From assembly GCA_016935075.1 (NCBI GenBank), contig JAFGRP010000155.1, positions 1 through 35,322 of the forward strand: a DNA stretch of 35,322 bases, in the 5' to 3' direction. The notes beneath the pieces were generated by a model. The model was not told where the DNA came from. It saw only the letters and a list, made by a program, of their open reading frames with translations, and did not search any database. This document shows positions 15,141-23,568 of this stretch, piece by piece. A program made the translations under genes and the position numbers. This DNA is from Deltaproteobacteria bacterium. GTDB lineage: Bacteria > Desulfobacterota > Syntrophia > Syntrophales > UBA5619. How positions within the stretch are numbered: position 1 is the stretch's first letter; every line of letters starts with the position of its first letter.

Positions 15141-16370
15141 TCAAAACGGCATTTCATTGATGCTGAATATGGCCATCATCATGGAGATGACGATAAAACC
15201 CACCACAACACCCATACAAAGAATCATAGCCGGTTCAAGAAAACCGACCAGGCTTCTGACCGTGTCCCTTGCCGCCTTCTCGTAATTTTCCGCCACTCTC
15301 AAGAGCATTTCACCCAGTCTTCCTGTTTCCTCTCCCACCGTAATCATCTGTATCGCCAGGGAAGGAAACATGTCTATCTCGCCAAGAGGTCTTGAAAGCC
15401 TTTCCCCTTCCTTGACCCTGCCATAAACATTTCCAAGAGTTCCAGCAATCACCCGGTTGCCGATAATATCCTTAACCAGACTAAGGGCCTGCAATATGGG
15501 AACACCGCTTTGTGACAGCGTTCCCAGTGTTCTTGCGAACCGGGCCACTTCGATCTTCTTGACCAGTTCTCCGACGACGGGGAAATGGAGTTTGTATTGA
15601 TCCAGTTTTAAACTGCCTGCAGGCGTTTTTATATACCGTCCCATTAAAAAATAGATGACCCCAGATCCGCCCAGAATGACCGGCCAATATGTTTTGAGTG
15701 CCGCACTGAATCCCAGTAAAAACCTTGTGGATAAAGGCATAGCTTGATGCATGTCGGAAAAGATAATGGAAAATTTGGGTATCACAAGGGTCAACAGGAT
15801 GATAATCGAGATACCGCCCACAAAGACCAGAAATATCGGATACACCATGGTGGATTTTATATAGTCCTTGAATTCCTGGGAACTTTCCAAAAAAGCGCCG
15901 AGCCTCTTTAAAACATCATCCAGAACGCCTCCCGCTTCTCCCGCCCTGACCATGCTCACATAAAAAGAGGAAAACACCCTGGGATATTTTGCCAGCGCGT
16001 TGGACAGATAACTTCCCCCCTGGATAGTTTTCAAAACATCCCTGATGACAGCCTTGAATTTTTCCTTTTCTGCAACATCGATCAATATGGACAGTGCCCG
16101 ATCCACCGGCACTCCGGCTTCCAGCAGCGTGGAAAGATCCTGTGTAAAAACAACAACGTCTTTGGTGGAAATCCTGTTGAAGAGTGAAGCGACACTCTTT
16201 GACAGATCCATATCCGGTCCGATGCGGTTCCTTTTCGCCAGGCTAATCCTTATGGGGATATATCTCATGCCCTGAAGGTTGGCCACGGCCTCCTTTTCTT
16301 CCCCGGCTTCCAGGGTTCCAGTGACCAGCTTACCCGAAGGATCCGTTGCTTTGTACGAATACGTGGACAT
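15141..16370 (-). CDS. gspF: Type II secretion inner-membrane platform protein GspF
   Basis: Polytopic core of the inner-membrane platform. The N-terminal YSYKATDPSGKLVTGTLEA is typical. Two repeated GspF domains follow: FTQDLSTLLEAGVPVDRALSIL ... MVRAGEAGGVLDDVLKRL, and FARTLGTLSQSGVPILQAL ... MITVGEETGRLGEMLLRVA. TM segments are at about 175-198, 225-243 and 378-402, the last in FLEPAMILCMGVVVGFIVIS. The length of 409 aa is standard. One base separates its ATG from the gspE stop. Confidence 0.97.
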   Translation of the reverse strand: MSTYSYKATDPSGKLVTGTLEAGEEKEAVANLQGMRYIPIRISLAKRNRIGPDMDLSKSVASLFNRISTKDVVVFTQDLSTLLEAGVPVDRALSILIDVAEKEKFKAVIRDVLKTIQGGSYLSNALAKYPRVFSSFYVSMVRAGEAGGVLDDVLKRLGAFLESSQEFKDYIKSTMVYPIFLVFVGGISIIILLTLVIPKFSIIFSDMHQAMPLSTRFLLGFSAALKTYWPVILGGSGVIYFLMGRYIKTPAGSLKLDQYKLHFPVVGELVKKIEVARFARTLGTLSQSGVPILQALSLVKDIIGNRVIAGTLGNVYGRVKEGERLSRPLGEIDMFPSLAIQMITVGEETGRLGEMLLRVAENYEKAARDTVRSLVGFLEPAMILCMGVVVGFIVISMMMAIFSINEMPF

Positions 16371-16371
16371 T

Positions 16372-17889
16372 CTATTTCTCGAGCGTTACCCGCAGCACCT
16401 CTGAAATGGTGGTGATTCCCCTTTGGACCTTATTCCATCCGTCCTGCCGCAGGGTCAGTATCCCTTTTCCGAGTGCCACATCTTTGATCCTTTCGGTACT
16501 GGCCCTCGCGGTAATTTCTCTTCTGATGTCATCATCCACGGGAAGATATTCGAAAATTCCGATTCTTCCTCTGAACCCGGTGTGATTGCACTCTTCACAT
16601 CCTTCTCCCGCGAAAAAATCGGTTTCACAAACCTGGCCGGGGGTTAAATTCATAGCCTTCAAGAGCTTTTCCTCAGGCTTGATGCGTCTCTTGCAATGGG
16701 GACATATCACCCTGACAAGCCTTTGGGCCAGGATTCCCAGGAGTGTGGAACCGAGGAGAAAGTTCTCCACACCGATATCGAGCAGTCGGGTAATGGCGCC
16801 TGCTGCGTCGTTCGTGTGCAGGGTGCTGAAAAGCAGGTGGCCGGTGAGAGCGGATTGAATAGCGGTCTCCGCGGTCTCCCTGTCCCTAATTTCTCCGACC
16901 AGTATGATGTCGGGGTCCTGGCGCACAATGGAACGAAGGCCATTCGCGAAGGTCATGCCGATTTTTGTATTAACTTGGATTTGATTGATGCCCCTGAGTT
17001 GGTATTCCACCGGTTCTTCAAGCGTAATAATTTTAGTCTCCGGAGAGTTTATCTTTGCCAGCGTGGTGTACAGCGTTGTCGTTTTGCCGCTTCCCGTGGG
17101 TCCGGTCACCAGGATCATCCCGTAAGGCTTTGATATCAAATCTACGTATTGCCGAAGCAGGTCTTCGGGAAGACCGAGCTTCTCGAGATCGAGGATTAAA
17201 GCATCCCGGTCCAGTATCCTCATCACGAGGCTTTCTCCAAAAATGGTGGGGAGGGTTGAAACCCGAAAATCAATTTCTTTATCCAATACCTTGAGTTTGA
17301 TTCTCCCGTCCCGGGGAAGACGTCTTTCAGCGATATCCATTTTCGCCATGATCTTGACCCTGGAAATGATGGCGTCCTGAAGGCGGCTGGGGGGCGATTC
17401 CACATTGTGCAGGATACCGTCGATGCGATACCGTACTTTAAACTCATTTTCAAAAGGCTCGAAATGAATATCGCTGGCCCTGACCTCCACCGCATTTAAA
17501 ATAAGCCGGTTGACCAGCCTGATAATCGGGGCCTCTGAAGCGAGATCCCGCAGATGGTCGGCGTCTACCACCCCATCCGATGAGATATCATCGCTGTCTT
17601 TGCCGGCCTCCTCTATGATCATTTCCAGAGACTGGCTTCCAGTGCCATACAATCTCTCGATAGCCTCAATGATGTCCTCCTCCCTGCCCCGGCATACCTC
17701 TATGTTCAGGTTGCAGGCGAGCTTGAGGGTATCAATGGTGTAAAAGTCCTCCGGATCCGCCATGGCAATTCTCAGGGTATCGCCATCCATCTGCAGGGGA
17801 ACAAACCTGGACTGCTTCATGAACAGGATAGGGAGGTTGCCGAGGACCACCGGTTTCGCGGGGTATTCCTGAAAAGATATCTCTGCCAT
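16372..17889 (-). CDS. gspE: Type II secretion ATPase GspE
   Basis: Cytoplasmic hexameric ATPase that powers pseudopilus assembly. The N-terminal T2SSE_N domain (about 1-90) is followed by the RecA-like domain with ASDIHFEPFE, Walker A GPTGSGKT (263-270), an Asp box with EEPVEYQL (291-298), Walker B DPDIILVGEIRD (325-336) and the His box TGHLLFSTLHTNDA. A tetracysteine zinc module is present: Cys396-x2-Cys399 and Cys431-x2-Cys434. At 505 aa it is full length. It is the first gene of the operon; a sigma-54 promoter candidate stands about 65 bases upstream. Confidence 0.97.
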   Translation of the reverse strand: MAEISFQEYPAKPVVLGNLPILFMKQSRFVPLQMDGDTLRIAMADPEDFYTIDTLKLACNLNIEVCRGREEDIIEAIERLYGTGSQSLEMIIEEAGKDSDDISSDGVVDADHLRDLASEAPIIRLVNRLILNAVEVRASDIHFEPFENEFKVRYRIDGILHNVESPPSRLQDAIISRVKIMAKMDIAERRLPRDGRIKLKVLDKEIDFRVSTLPTIFGESLVMRILDRDALILDLEKLGLPEDLLRQYVDLISKPYGMILVTGPTGSGKTTTLYTTLAKINSPETKIITLEEPVEYQLRGINQIQVNTKIGMTFANGLRSIVRQDPDIILVGEIRDRETAETAIQSALTGHLLFSTLHTNDAAGAITRLLDIGVENFLLGSTLLGILAQRLVRVICPHCKRRIKPEEKLLKAMNLTPGQVCETDFFAGEGCEECNHTGFRGRIGIFEYLPVDDDIRREITARASTERIKDVALGKGILTLRQDGWNKVQRGITTISEVLRVTLEK

Positions 17890-17953
17890 TTTACCTTCTT
17901 GTCTAAGTTTGTGACCTATGCAAACGTTTCCACAGGATCATGGAATTTGTTCT

Positions 17954-17969
17954 TGCAAGAACGGTTCCA
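17954..17969 (-). promoter_or_regulatory. Candidate sigma-54 (-24/-12) promoter of the gsp operon
   Basis: On the minus strand the sequence TGGAACCGTTCTTGCA matches the sigma-54 consensus TGGCACGNNNNTTGCW at all invariant positions: GG and GC separated by exactly 10 bases, with TTGCA at -12. Transcription would start near 17943, about 54 bases before the gspE ATG. An NtrC-type activator is encoded at 2746-4104 on the same strand. Confidence 0.55.
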
Positions 17970-17982
17970 CAACACGGGGAGG

Positions 17983-17998
17983 CTTGTTCACAGTGTCA
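17983..17998. promoter_or_regulatory. Imperfect dyad upstream of the sigma-54 promoter (possible activator site)
   Basis: TTGTTCACAGTGTCAA is a near-palindrome (TTG..CAC / GTG..CAA) about 15-30 bases upstream of the -24 element. Enhancer sites for NtrC-type activators are usually somewhat further upstream, so this is only a candidate. Confidence 0.25.
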
Positions 17999-18181
17999 AT
18001 AGAAACGTTTTTATCCAGACCGATAACCGGATTACCCTGCATTTTCGTTTCATTCCCCCTGACCGGACAATTGTATGAGTGACCAACGCACATATTGTCA
18101 GATACAGCTCCGCTCTCTGGGTTCCATCCGGAGACCCCGTCGTGACATCCGTACTTTCAGATCATTCAATTTACGTTACTG

Positions 18182-18577
18182 TTATAACCTATTGCCGCTT
18201 TGGTCCTGTTCCTCGGAAGAAAAGCCGCTCTTCCGCACCTCTTCCCGCAACTGCTCTATCTCCAGCTCCAGATGTTCGTACTCCCGGATTTTCTGCTTGA
18301 GGAAGAAATATGTCGTCCGAATTTTTTTCTCAATACCCATTGGAGTCAGGTAATAAAGATAGGCGCTTTTACAGTTGGATTTCCTGAAATGTTCCACCTT
18401 TACAAACCCCTTCTGGATCAGGGCGTTGATGAGGAAGTTGACCTTGCCGAGGCTGATTCCCAGTCGGGAGGAAAGTTCACGCTGGGTCATTGCGGGAGAT
18501 CTGTCGATCTCCCGGAAGATCCGGAGTGTCTCCTCGTCTTCGAATTGATCAGGCAGACCAGGCAGTTGAACGGACAT
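18182..18577 (-). CDS. MarR-type winged-helix regulator, EPS-associated family
   Basis: DNA-binding transcription regulator. A winged helix occupies about residues 15-90 (MTQRELSSRLGISLGKVNFLINALIQKGF, followed by a beta wing with SAYLYYLTPMGIEKK). The C-terminal part is a coiled coil (FFLKQKIREYEHLELEIEQLREEV). This architecture and wording match the MarR family described as EPS-associated, normally found near exopolysaccharide clusters; no EPS gene is visible here. At 131 aa it is close to the usual length. GGAG stands 7 bases before the ATG. It is the gene immediately upstream of the secretion operon on the same strand, 292 bases away, so it could be autoregulatory or act on gspE. Confidence 0.8.
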   Translation of the reverse strand: MSVQLPGLPDQFEDEETLRIFREIDRSPAMTQRELSSRLGISLGKVNFLINALIQKGFVKVEHFRKSNCKSAYLYYLTPMGIEKKIRTTYFFLKQKIREYEHLELEIEQLREEVRKSGFSSEEQDQSGNRL

Positions 18578-18593
18578 CCCTTTGCTCCATCAC

Positions 18594-18608
18594 GTTCATT
18601 CAGTGAAC
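18594..18608. promoter_or_regulatory. Inverted repeat GTTCA-N5-TGAAC, candidate operator of the MarR-type regulator
   Basis: A perfect 5-base inverted repeat with a 5-base spacer lies 17-31 bases before the regulator ATG, a usual place for an autoregulatory operator. A TTGACT hexamer further upstream on the minus strand may be part of its promoter. Confidence 0.4.
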
Positions 18609-18676
18609 ATTGTTTAAAAGACAATCAAATTACCCTTGGAAAGTCAAGACAAAAAGTTACGGCCCTGAAATAATAC

Positions 18677-18704
18677 TTGTCTTTTTATCCCATCTCGTTA
18701 TAAT
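18677..18704 (+). promoter_or_regulatory. Candidate sigma-70 promoter
   Basis: TTGTCT (18677-18682) and a perfect TATAAT (18699-18704) are separated by 16 bases. It points towards the HIT/LapA gene pair, about 200 bases away. Confidence 0.5.
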
Positions 18705-18905
18705 CGGCCCGCTGCTGCGTTCAAGTTTCCGCCTTATCTCTCGATAAGCTCGGGGTAGATGTGTTTCCCGTTGAGGTGAGCCTGTCGAGTCGCGCGTGTC
18801 TCGCCCCTGAAGCTTATTACACAGCCGCTCCAGTACAGTGACGGTTAAACTTTTACGATAGCATCAGTTGTTGAAACAGGTATCTGTCTTGCCGGGAGTT
18901 AATGG

Positions 18906-19397
18906 ATGGACACGATATTCGCACCTTGGCGGGCAGCCTATATCCGGGGGGAAAAGCCTGAAGGGTGCGTCCTCTGCCGGGATTCCATACGAGGAGAGGA
19001 ACTGGTCGTCTGCGAAGGCAAGAGCGGGTTCATCATGGTGAACCGCTATCCTTACACAGGCGGCCACCTCATGATCGTTCCTTTCCGCCATCTGAGTCGT
19101 CTGAGCGATCTTTCCCCTGCGGAGAGGGCGGAGCTTTTTACGTTCATGGATCTCGCCGTACGGGTTCTGACCGAGGCGATGAACCCGGAGGGGTTCAACA
19201 TCGGCATGAACCTTGGAAAGGTGGCGGGGGCCGGAATCGACGATCATCTTCATATCCATGTGGTTCCCCGGTGGGGGGGCGATACGAATTTCATGAGCGT
19301 CATCGGCGGGGTTCGCGTTATTCCCGAGGATGTCTCCGGAACGGCCCGGGAACTCAGGCCTTATTTCACGAAATTTCAGCGGGAGGTTTGCGGATGA
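18906..19397 (+). CDS. HIT-family nucleotide hydrolase/phosphorylase (AP4A-phosphorylase-like)
   Basis: Cytoplasmic enzyme acting on nucleoside phosphates, probably dinucleoside polyphosphates. The N-terminal MDTIFAPWRAAYI and Cys21-x2-Cys24 are typical of the bacterial group related to mycobacterial Rv2613c. The substrate loop has NRYPYTGGHLMIVPFRH, and the catalytic triad motif is HLHIHVVP with His114, His116 and His118, followed by RWGGDTNFM. The length of 163 aa fits. GGGAG lies 7 bases before the ATG; another ATG four bases earlier is out of frame. The stop overlaps the start of the next gene (ATGA). The exact substrate cannot be read from sequence. Confidence 0.92.
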   Translation: MDTIFAPWRAAYIRGEKPEGCVLCRDSIRGEELVVCEGKSGFIMVNRYPYTGGHLMIVPFRHLSRLSDLSPAERAELFTFMDLAVRVLTEAMNPEGFNIGMNLGKVAGAGIDDHLHIHVVPRWGGDTNFMSVIGGVRVIPEDVSGTARELRPYFTKFQREVCG

Positions 19398-19729
19398 AAG
19401 TGATCTATACCATCATCGTGGTAATTTTCGTCATGTTCATCATCACCTTTTCACTGGAAAATACCGAACCCGTCAAGCTTCATTATCTCGGCTATGAATT
19501 TTTAATGGGCCCCATCCCGGCATACATGTTGATTTTTATCGCATTCCTTGCCGGCGTCATTTTCACGGGGTTCATGGGCATCGTGGAGCGGTTCCGACTG
19601 AACCGGACGATCAATCGCCTGAACAAGACCATCCGGGATCTCCGCCGCGAGATGAAGGTGAATGAGACCCCCCCCTATATCGAGGAAGAGGGAAAAACGG
19701 TTCGGCCATCCAGGCAAGAAATCCTTTAA
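19394..19729 (+). CDS. LapA-domain (DUF1049) membrane protein
   Basis: Small inner-membrane protein of 111 aa. Two TM segments (about 4-22 and 40-62) are linked by ENTEPVKLHYLGYEF, the typical N.xpVxlxfl motif of the LapA family. A basic coiled cytoplasmic tail follows (RFRLNRTINRLNKTIRDLRREMK). In enterobacteria LapA works with LapB in lipopolysaccharide assembly; LapB is not seen here, so the role is unknown. The ATG overlaps the HIT stop, so the two are coupled. Confidence 0.82.
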   Translation: MKVIYTIIVVIFVMFIITFSLENTEPVKLHYLGYEFLMGPIPAYMLIFIAFLAGVIFTGFMGIVERFRLNRTINRLNKTIRDLRREMKVNETPPYIEEEGKTVRPSRQEIL

Positions 19730-19791
19730 AAAGTGTTGACGGATTGTCGAGGGTGTGTTAGCGGCGCTCTTTTCTTTCAAGGGATCCGACC

Positions 19792-20658
19792 ATGAATTTC
19801 GGCGGCATCGAACCGGCGTTCACAGCATATCAGGAGGCGGCATTCGTCGTCGTTCCCGTTCCGTATGACCTGACGTCGACCTACCAGTCCGGGTCGCGGC
19901 GAGGACCGGGGGCGATTCTCGAGGCCTCCGGCAACATGGAGCTCTACGATGAGGAGCTTCGGAAGGAGACCTATCGATCCGGTATTCACACCCTGTCGCC
20001 CCTCGAGGCGGATGCCAGCGGACCGGCCGAGATGGTGGAGTCCGTCCGCAGGACCATTGCCCGGGTCACGGCCGACGGGAAGATCCCGGTCATGCTCGGC
20101 GGGGAACACAGCATCTCCTTCGGCGCCGTCCGGGCGATGAAAGCGGTCTATCCGGAGATCACCGTCCTTCAGTTGGACGCCCATGCCGATCTCCGGGATG
20201 CATATCAGGGGACGCCTTACAGCCACGCCTCCGTGGCCCGGCGCATCACCGGCATCTGCCCCCTCATCCAGGCAGGCATAAGGAGTATGAGTATCGAGGA
20301 GGCTGAATTCATCAAGGAGGGTCGCGTCCGGAGCCATGGGGCGGATTTCATCCTGGACGGGGGATCCTGGTGGGAGTTGATTTGCAAAGATCTGCACGGG
20401 GATGTCTATCTCACGGTGGACCTCGACGTTCTCGATCCGGCCGTCATGCCTTCCACGGGAACGCCGGAGCCCGGGGGGCTTTCCTGGAGGGACGTCCTGC
20501 GTCTCGTCCGGGAGGCTGCGAAGCGCTGCCGGATCCGCGGCTTCGACGTCGTGGAACTTGCCCCTATTCCAGGGATGGTGGCGCCGGATTTTCTGGCGGC
20601 AAAGCTGGTCTATCGGATCATGGGCTACCTCACGGAAAAATCCCGACATGTTGAGTAA
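19792..20658 (+). CDS. speB: Agmatinase (ureohydrolase family)
   Basis: Manganese enzyme that hydrolyses agmatine to putrescine and urea. All six metal ligands are visible: His106 in GGEHSISFG, Asp129/His131/Asp133 in [11 protein letters not shown], and Asp210/Asp212 in [10 protein letters not shown]. The C-terminal [11 protein letters not shown] and [12 protein letters not shown] are typical of agmatinases rather than arginases. At 288 aa it is slightly short but complete. The neighbouring gene encodes a pyruvoyl arginine decarboxylase, which makes agmatine, and this supports agmatinase over guanidinobutyrase or another relative. Confidence 0.93.
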   Translation: MNFGGIEPAFTAYQEAAFVVVPVPYDLTSTYQSGSRRGPGAILEASGNMELYDEELRKETYRSGIHTLSPLEADASGPAEMVESVRRTIARVTADGKIPVMLGGEHSISFGAVRAMKAVYPEITVLQLDAHADLRDAYQGTPYSHASVARRITGICPLIQAGIRSMSIEEAEFIKEGRVRSHGADFILDGGSWWELICKDLHGDVYLTVDLDVLDPAVMPSTGTPEPGGLSWRDVLRLVREAAKRCRIRGFDVVELAPIPGMVAPDFLAAKLVYRIMGYLTEKSRHVE

Positions 20659-20729
20659 AAGCCGCCGGACGGGGCGACGAGAAATATCGAACCGGCTCGA
20701 TCTCCGGTCTCGTGAAGGAGAAGAAACCA

Positions 20730-21278
20730 TTGAATGCTTATGTTCCCAAACAAATTTTCTTCACAAATGGGGTAGGGATCCACAAAGAGGAGCTCCATTC
20801 TTTCGAATTGGCGCTCCGTGACGCCGGCATCGAAAAATGCAATCTCGTGCAGGTTTCCAGCATCCTTCCGCCAGGCTGCCAGGTGATTTCGAGGGCCCGG
20901 GGCCTCAAGGAACTCAAGCCGGGCGCCATTACTTATTGCGTTATGAGCCGCTGTTGCAGCAATGAACCGAGACGCCTGCTGGCCTCCTCCGTTGGCTGCG
21001 CCATCCCTGCCGACAAGCGCGCCTACGGGTACATCAGCGAGCACCACGCTTTCGGCCAGACACAGCGTCAGGCGGGAGATTATGCGGAAGACCTTGCCGC
21101 GGCCATGCTCGCATCTACGCTTGGCATCGACTTCGATATTGATGAGAGCTGGGATGAAAAAAAGGAGATCTTCAAGATCAGTGGAAAGATTGTCAGCACC
21201 CGGAACATCACGCAGTCCAGCATTGTCCAGTCGCACGGGTTCACCACGGTTATCGCTGTGGCCGTCTTCGTATTCTGA
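20730..21278 (+). CDS. pdaD: Pyruvoyl-dependent arginine decarboxylase (proenzyme)
   Basis: Decarboxylates arginine to agmatine, feeding the agmatinase encoded just before it. The fold signature [21 protein letters not shown] is followed by the self-cleavage site in QVSSILPPG: cleavage between Ser43 and Ser44 would give the pyruvoyl group. Further conserved pieces are [30 protein letters not shown] and [14 protein letters not shown] start at 20730 is chosen because AAGGAG lies 9 bases upstream; an in-frame GTG at 20712 overlaps that Shine-Dalgarno sequence. About 182 aa, close to the family size. The enzyme is best known from archaea but occurs in several bacterial lineages. Confidence 0.92.
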   Translation: MNAYVPKQIFFTNGVGIHKEELHSFELALRDAGIEKCNLVQVSSILPPGCQVISRARGLKELKPGAITYCVMSRCCSNEPRRLLASSVGCAIPADKRAYGYISEHHAFGQTQRQAGDYAEDLAAAMLASTLGIDFDIDESWDEKKEIFKISGKIVSTRNITQSSIVQSHGFTTVIAVAVFVF

Positions 21279-21360
21279 TTGCCGCTGATCGGGAGCCCCG
21301 TGGGCCTTATGGCGGCGGACATCGCCCGGCAGAAAACCTTTTGCAGGGGGGGAAGAAAAG

Positions 21361-23568
21361 ATGGTTCCGAACGCTCTGCAGGCTGCGTCAGCATACGTCA
21401 TTCCTCCGATTCTGGGGTTTATCGTCCTGCTTGGCCTCGCCCTGATATCGCTTCTGCGGGGCGGAAGGAAGCGGACGAACATCCTGTTTGCCGGCATCTG
21501 TTTCCTGGGCGCCCTCCTCAATGCCGACATGGCTCTTGTTTCGATTTTACCCGACGAGAGGATAGCCCTGCGCGTCGACCGGACGGTCCATTTTTTCTTC
21601 GTTTTCAGCGTTCCCGTCTACATTCAGTTCGTGCATGAATTTTTGGGCATCCGCAGCCGACGGTGGCTGGAGATTCCCGCCTGGCTGTTCAGCATCGCTT
21701 TTCTGACCATCGTTCCCACCGATCTCTATTTCATCGGGTTCCATCACTATTCCTTCGGCAGGATTGCACGTGCCGGCGTATTATTTCACCTCTTTTCAGC
21801 GACGGTTGCCTTTACGGTGATCTACTGTCTTGCAATTCTCTATCGCGCCATGAAGGAGTCCGTAGACAATCACCAGAGAAACCGGATCAAGTACATCTTC
21901 GGAGGGATAGGGTTTTCCGCTCTCCTGTTTGCCTTCTCAATCCTTCCAGTCAGCGGCGTTCCCGTTTACCCGCTGGGAAATTTCAGCTTTATCCCTGCTG
22001 TTTTTCTCGCCTTCGGCGTTCTCAAATACGACCTTCTGGACATCGGTGCCCTTATCCGTCGGGGAACAGTCTATTTCCTTCTGACCGGCATTCTCACCGG
22101 TCTCTATATCCTTATCATCTTTCTCTTCCACACCTTTTTTTTCACCGCCGGCAGCGGCGATTCGCTCGTGCTCTCCCTGGTCCTGGCGCTCATAATCGTC
22201 CTCTTGTTTACCCCCCTTCGGGAATGGGTACAGAGTCTCATAGATCGTCTTTTTTTCCGGGGACGCTACGATTACCGGGAGTTGCTCCGGGAGATCAGCG
22301 GACGTTTGGCCTCGCTTCTGAGTCTTCCGCAGATCAGGGAACTGCTCATCGGTGCGATTACGGATGCCATGCTGGTGGAAAGGGTGACCCTCATCCTTGC
22401 CGAAGGGTCTGTTTTCCATCTCTATAACGGAAAACAAAAGGAAGAGACAGGGGAGGTGTTATCCGAAGAGGTTTTTTTATTGATCCGGATTCTGGAGTTG
22501 GAGAAGCGGCCCCTGAGCCGGGCGACGGTGGAGCGGTTCCAGGTTGATGAAGCGGATCGGAAGATTTTAAACAGGATCTTTGAATATCTTGGCGCCGTGC
22601 TGGTCATTCCGCTCCCTGCGCGAGAGGGATTGGCCGGACTGATTGCCCTCGGCCAGAAGCGGTCCGGGGAACTTTTCGTCGATGAGGATCTCGAGCTTTT
22701 GACGACAATGGCGAATCAGGCGGCAACGGCAATCGAGAATGCACGGAGTTACGAAGCGCTGGCGGCGCTGAACCGAGATCTCGAAAGGAAGGTGGAGAAA
22801 CGGACGGCCGCACTGCGAGAGGCGCTGGTGGAGAAGGAGAGAACCCAAAAGCAGCTCATCCGGTCGGAGAGCCTGGCCGCGATCGGTCAACTCGTCGCCG
22901 GGACTGCCCATGAACTGAACAACCCCATTGCCGGTGCGATGAGTCTTGTGGAGACCTGCGTCGAGAACATCGCGGGATGCGAAATTCAGGCAGACAAAAG
23001 GGACGAGATTCTCGAGGACCTCCGTTTCTCGATCGGCGAACTCCGGCGATCGGCGGCAATCATTCGGAGCCTCCTCGACCTGTCGCGGCAGACCCAAACC
23101 TATGTGGAGAAGGTCAACATGAATCTCGCCGTCGACGATGCGCTCAGGGTACTTTACAACCAGTATAAAAATCTGGCGGTGGAGATCGTAAGGGAATACG
23201 ACGACGCCCTCCCGGCTGTTGACGGGAATTTCGCCAACTTGGGGCAGGTCCTGATCAACATCATTCGAAATGCCCTCCAAGCGCTCCCGGAGGGGAAGGG
23301 GCGGATCACCTTGACGACGCGGCAGCCATCGGCCGATATTATCGCCGTTGAGTGCCGCGATACAGGGATCGGGATTCCCGAGGATTCCATGAAGGACATC
23401 TTCAAACCCTTTTTCACGACGAAAACGGTCGGCCGGGGCACAGGTCTTGGCCTCTACCTGTCCCATGAGATCATACGGCGGCACAATGGCCAGATCCATG
23501 TCGCGAGCGAAGAGGGGAGAGGGACGGTTGTAATTGTCGAACTCCCCTGTCGAAGGAGAGAAGCATGA
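21361..23568 (+). CDS. Membrane sensor histidine kinase with N-terminal multi-TM domain and GAF domain
   Basis: Inner-membrane kinase of 735 aa. The N-terminal ~290 residues have about eight TM segments and look like the 7TM sensor domain of HisKA_7TM-type kinases. A GAF-like domain follows (about 305-465, with VLVIPLPAREGLAGLIALGQKRSGELFVDED in part), then a coiled coil, the H-box LAAIGQLVAGTAHELNNPIAG with His517, and the ATPase domain (N-box INIIRNALQA, G1 DTGIGI, G2 GRGTGLGLYLS). A G-rich Shine-Dalgarno sequence precedes the ATG. Its stop overlaps the start of the response regulator-cyclase gene (ATGA), so the two are certainly partners. The signal sensed is unknown. Confidence 0.93.
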   Translation: MVPNALQAASAYVIPPILGFIVLLGLALISLLRGGRKRTNILFAGICFLGALLNADMALVSILPDERIALRVDRTVHFFFVFSVPVYIQFVHEFLGIRSRRWLEIPAWLFSIAFLTIVPTDLYFIGFHHYSFGRIARAGVLFHLFSATVAFTVIYCLAILYRAMKESVDNHQRNRIKYIFGGIGFSALLFAFSILPVSGVPVYPLGNFSFIPAVFLAFGVLKYDLLDIGALIRRGTVYFLLTGILTGLYILIIFLFHTFFFTAGSGDSLVLSLVLALIIVLLFTPLREWVQSLIDRLFFRGRYDYRELLREISGRLASLLSLPQIRELLIGAITDAMLVERVTLILAEGSVFHLYNGKQKEETGEVLSEEVFLLIRILELEKRPLSRATVERFQVDEADRKILNRIFEYLGAVLVIPLPAREGLAGLIALGQKRSGELFVDEDLELLTTMANQAATAIENARSYEALAALNRDLERKVEKRTAALREALVEKERTQKQLIRSESLAAIGQLVAGTAHELNNPIAGAMSLVETCVENIAGCEIQADKRDEILEDLRFSIGELRRSAAIIRSLLDLSRQTQTYVEKVNMNLAVDDALRVLYNQYKNLAVEIVREYDDALPAVDGNFANLGQVLINIIRNALQALPEGKGRITLTTRQPSADIIAVECRDTGIGIPEDSMKDIFKPFFTTKTVGRGTGLGLYLSHEIIRRHNGQIHVASEEGRGTVVIVELPCRRREA

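Larger units (their letters stand above)
18578..18905. other. Divergent intergenic region between the MarR-type gene and the HIT gene
   Basis: No protein-coding or RNA gene is recognised in these 328 bases. They hold the candidate operator at 18594-18608 and a plus-strand promoter candidate at 18677-18704. The stretch 18710-18890 has no clear structure; if the promoter is right, the HIT message has a leader of about 195 bases. Confidence 0.6.
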
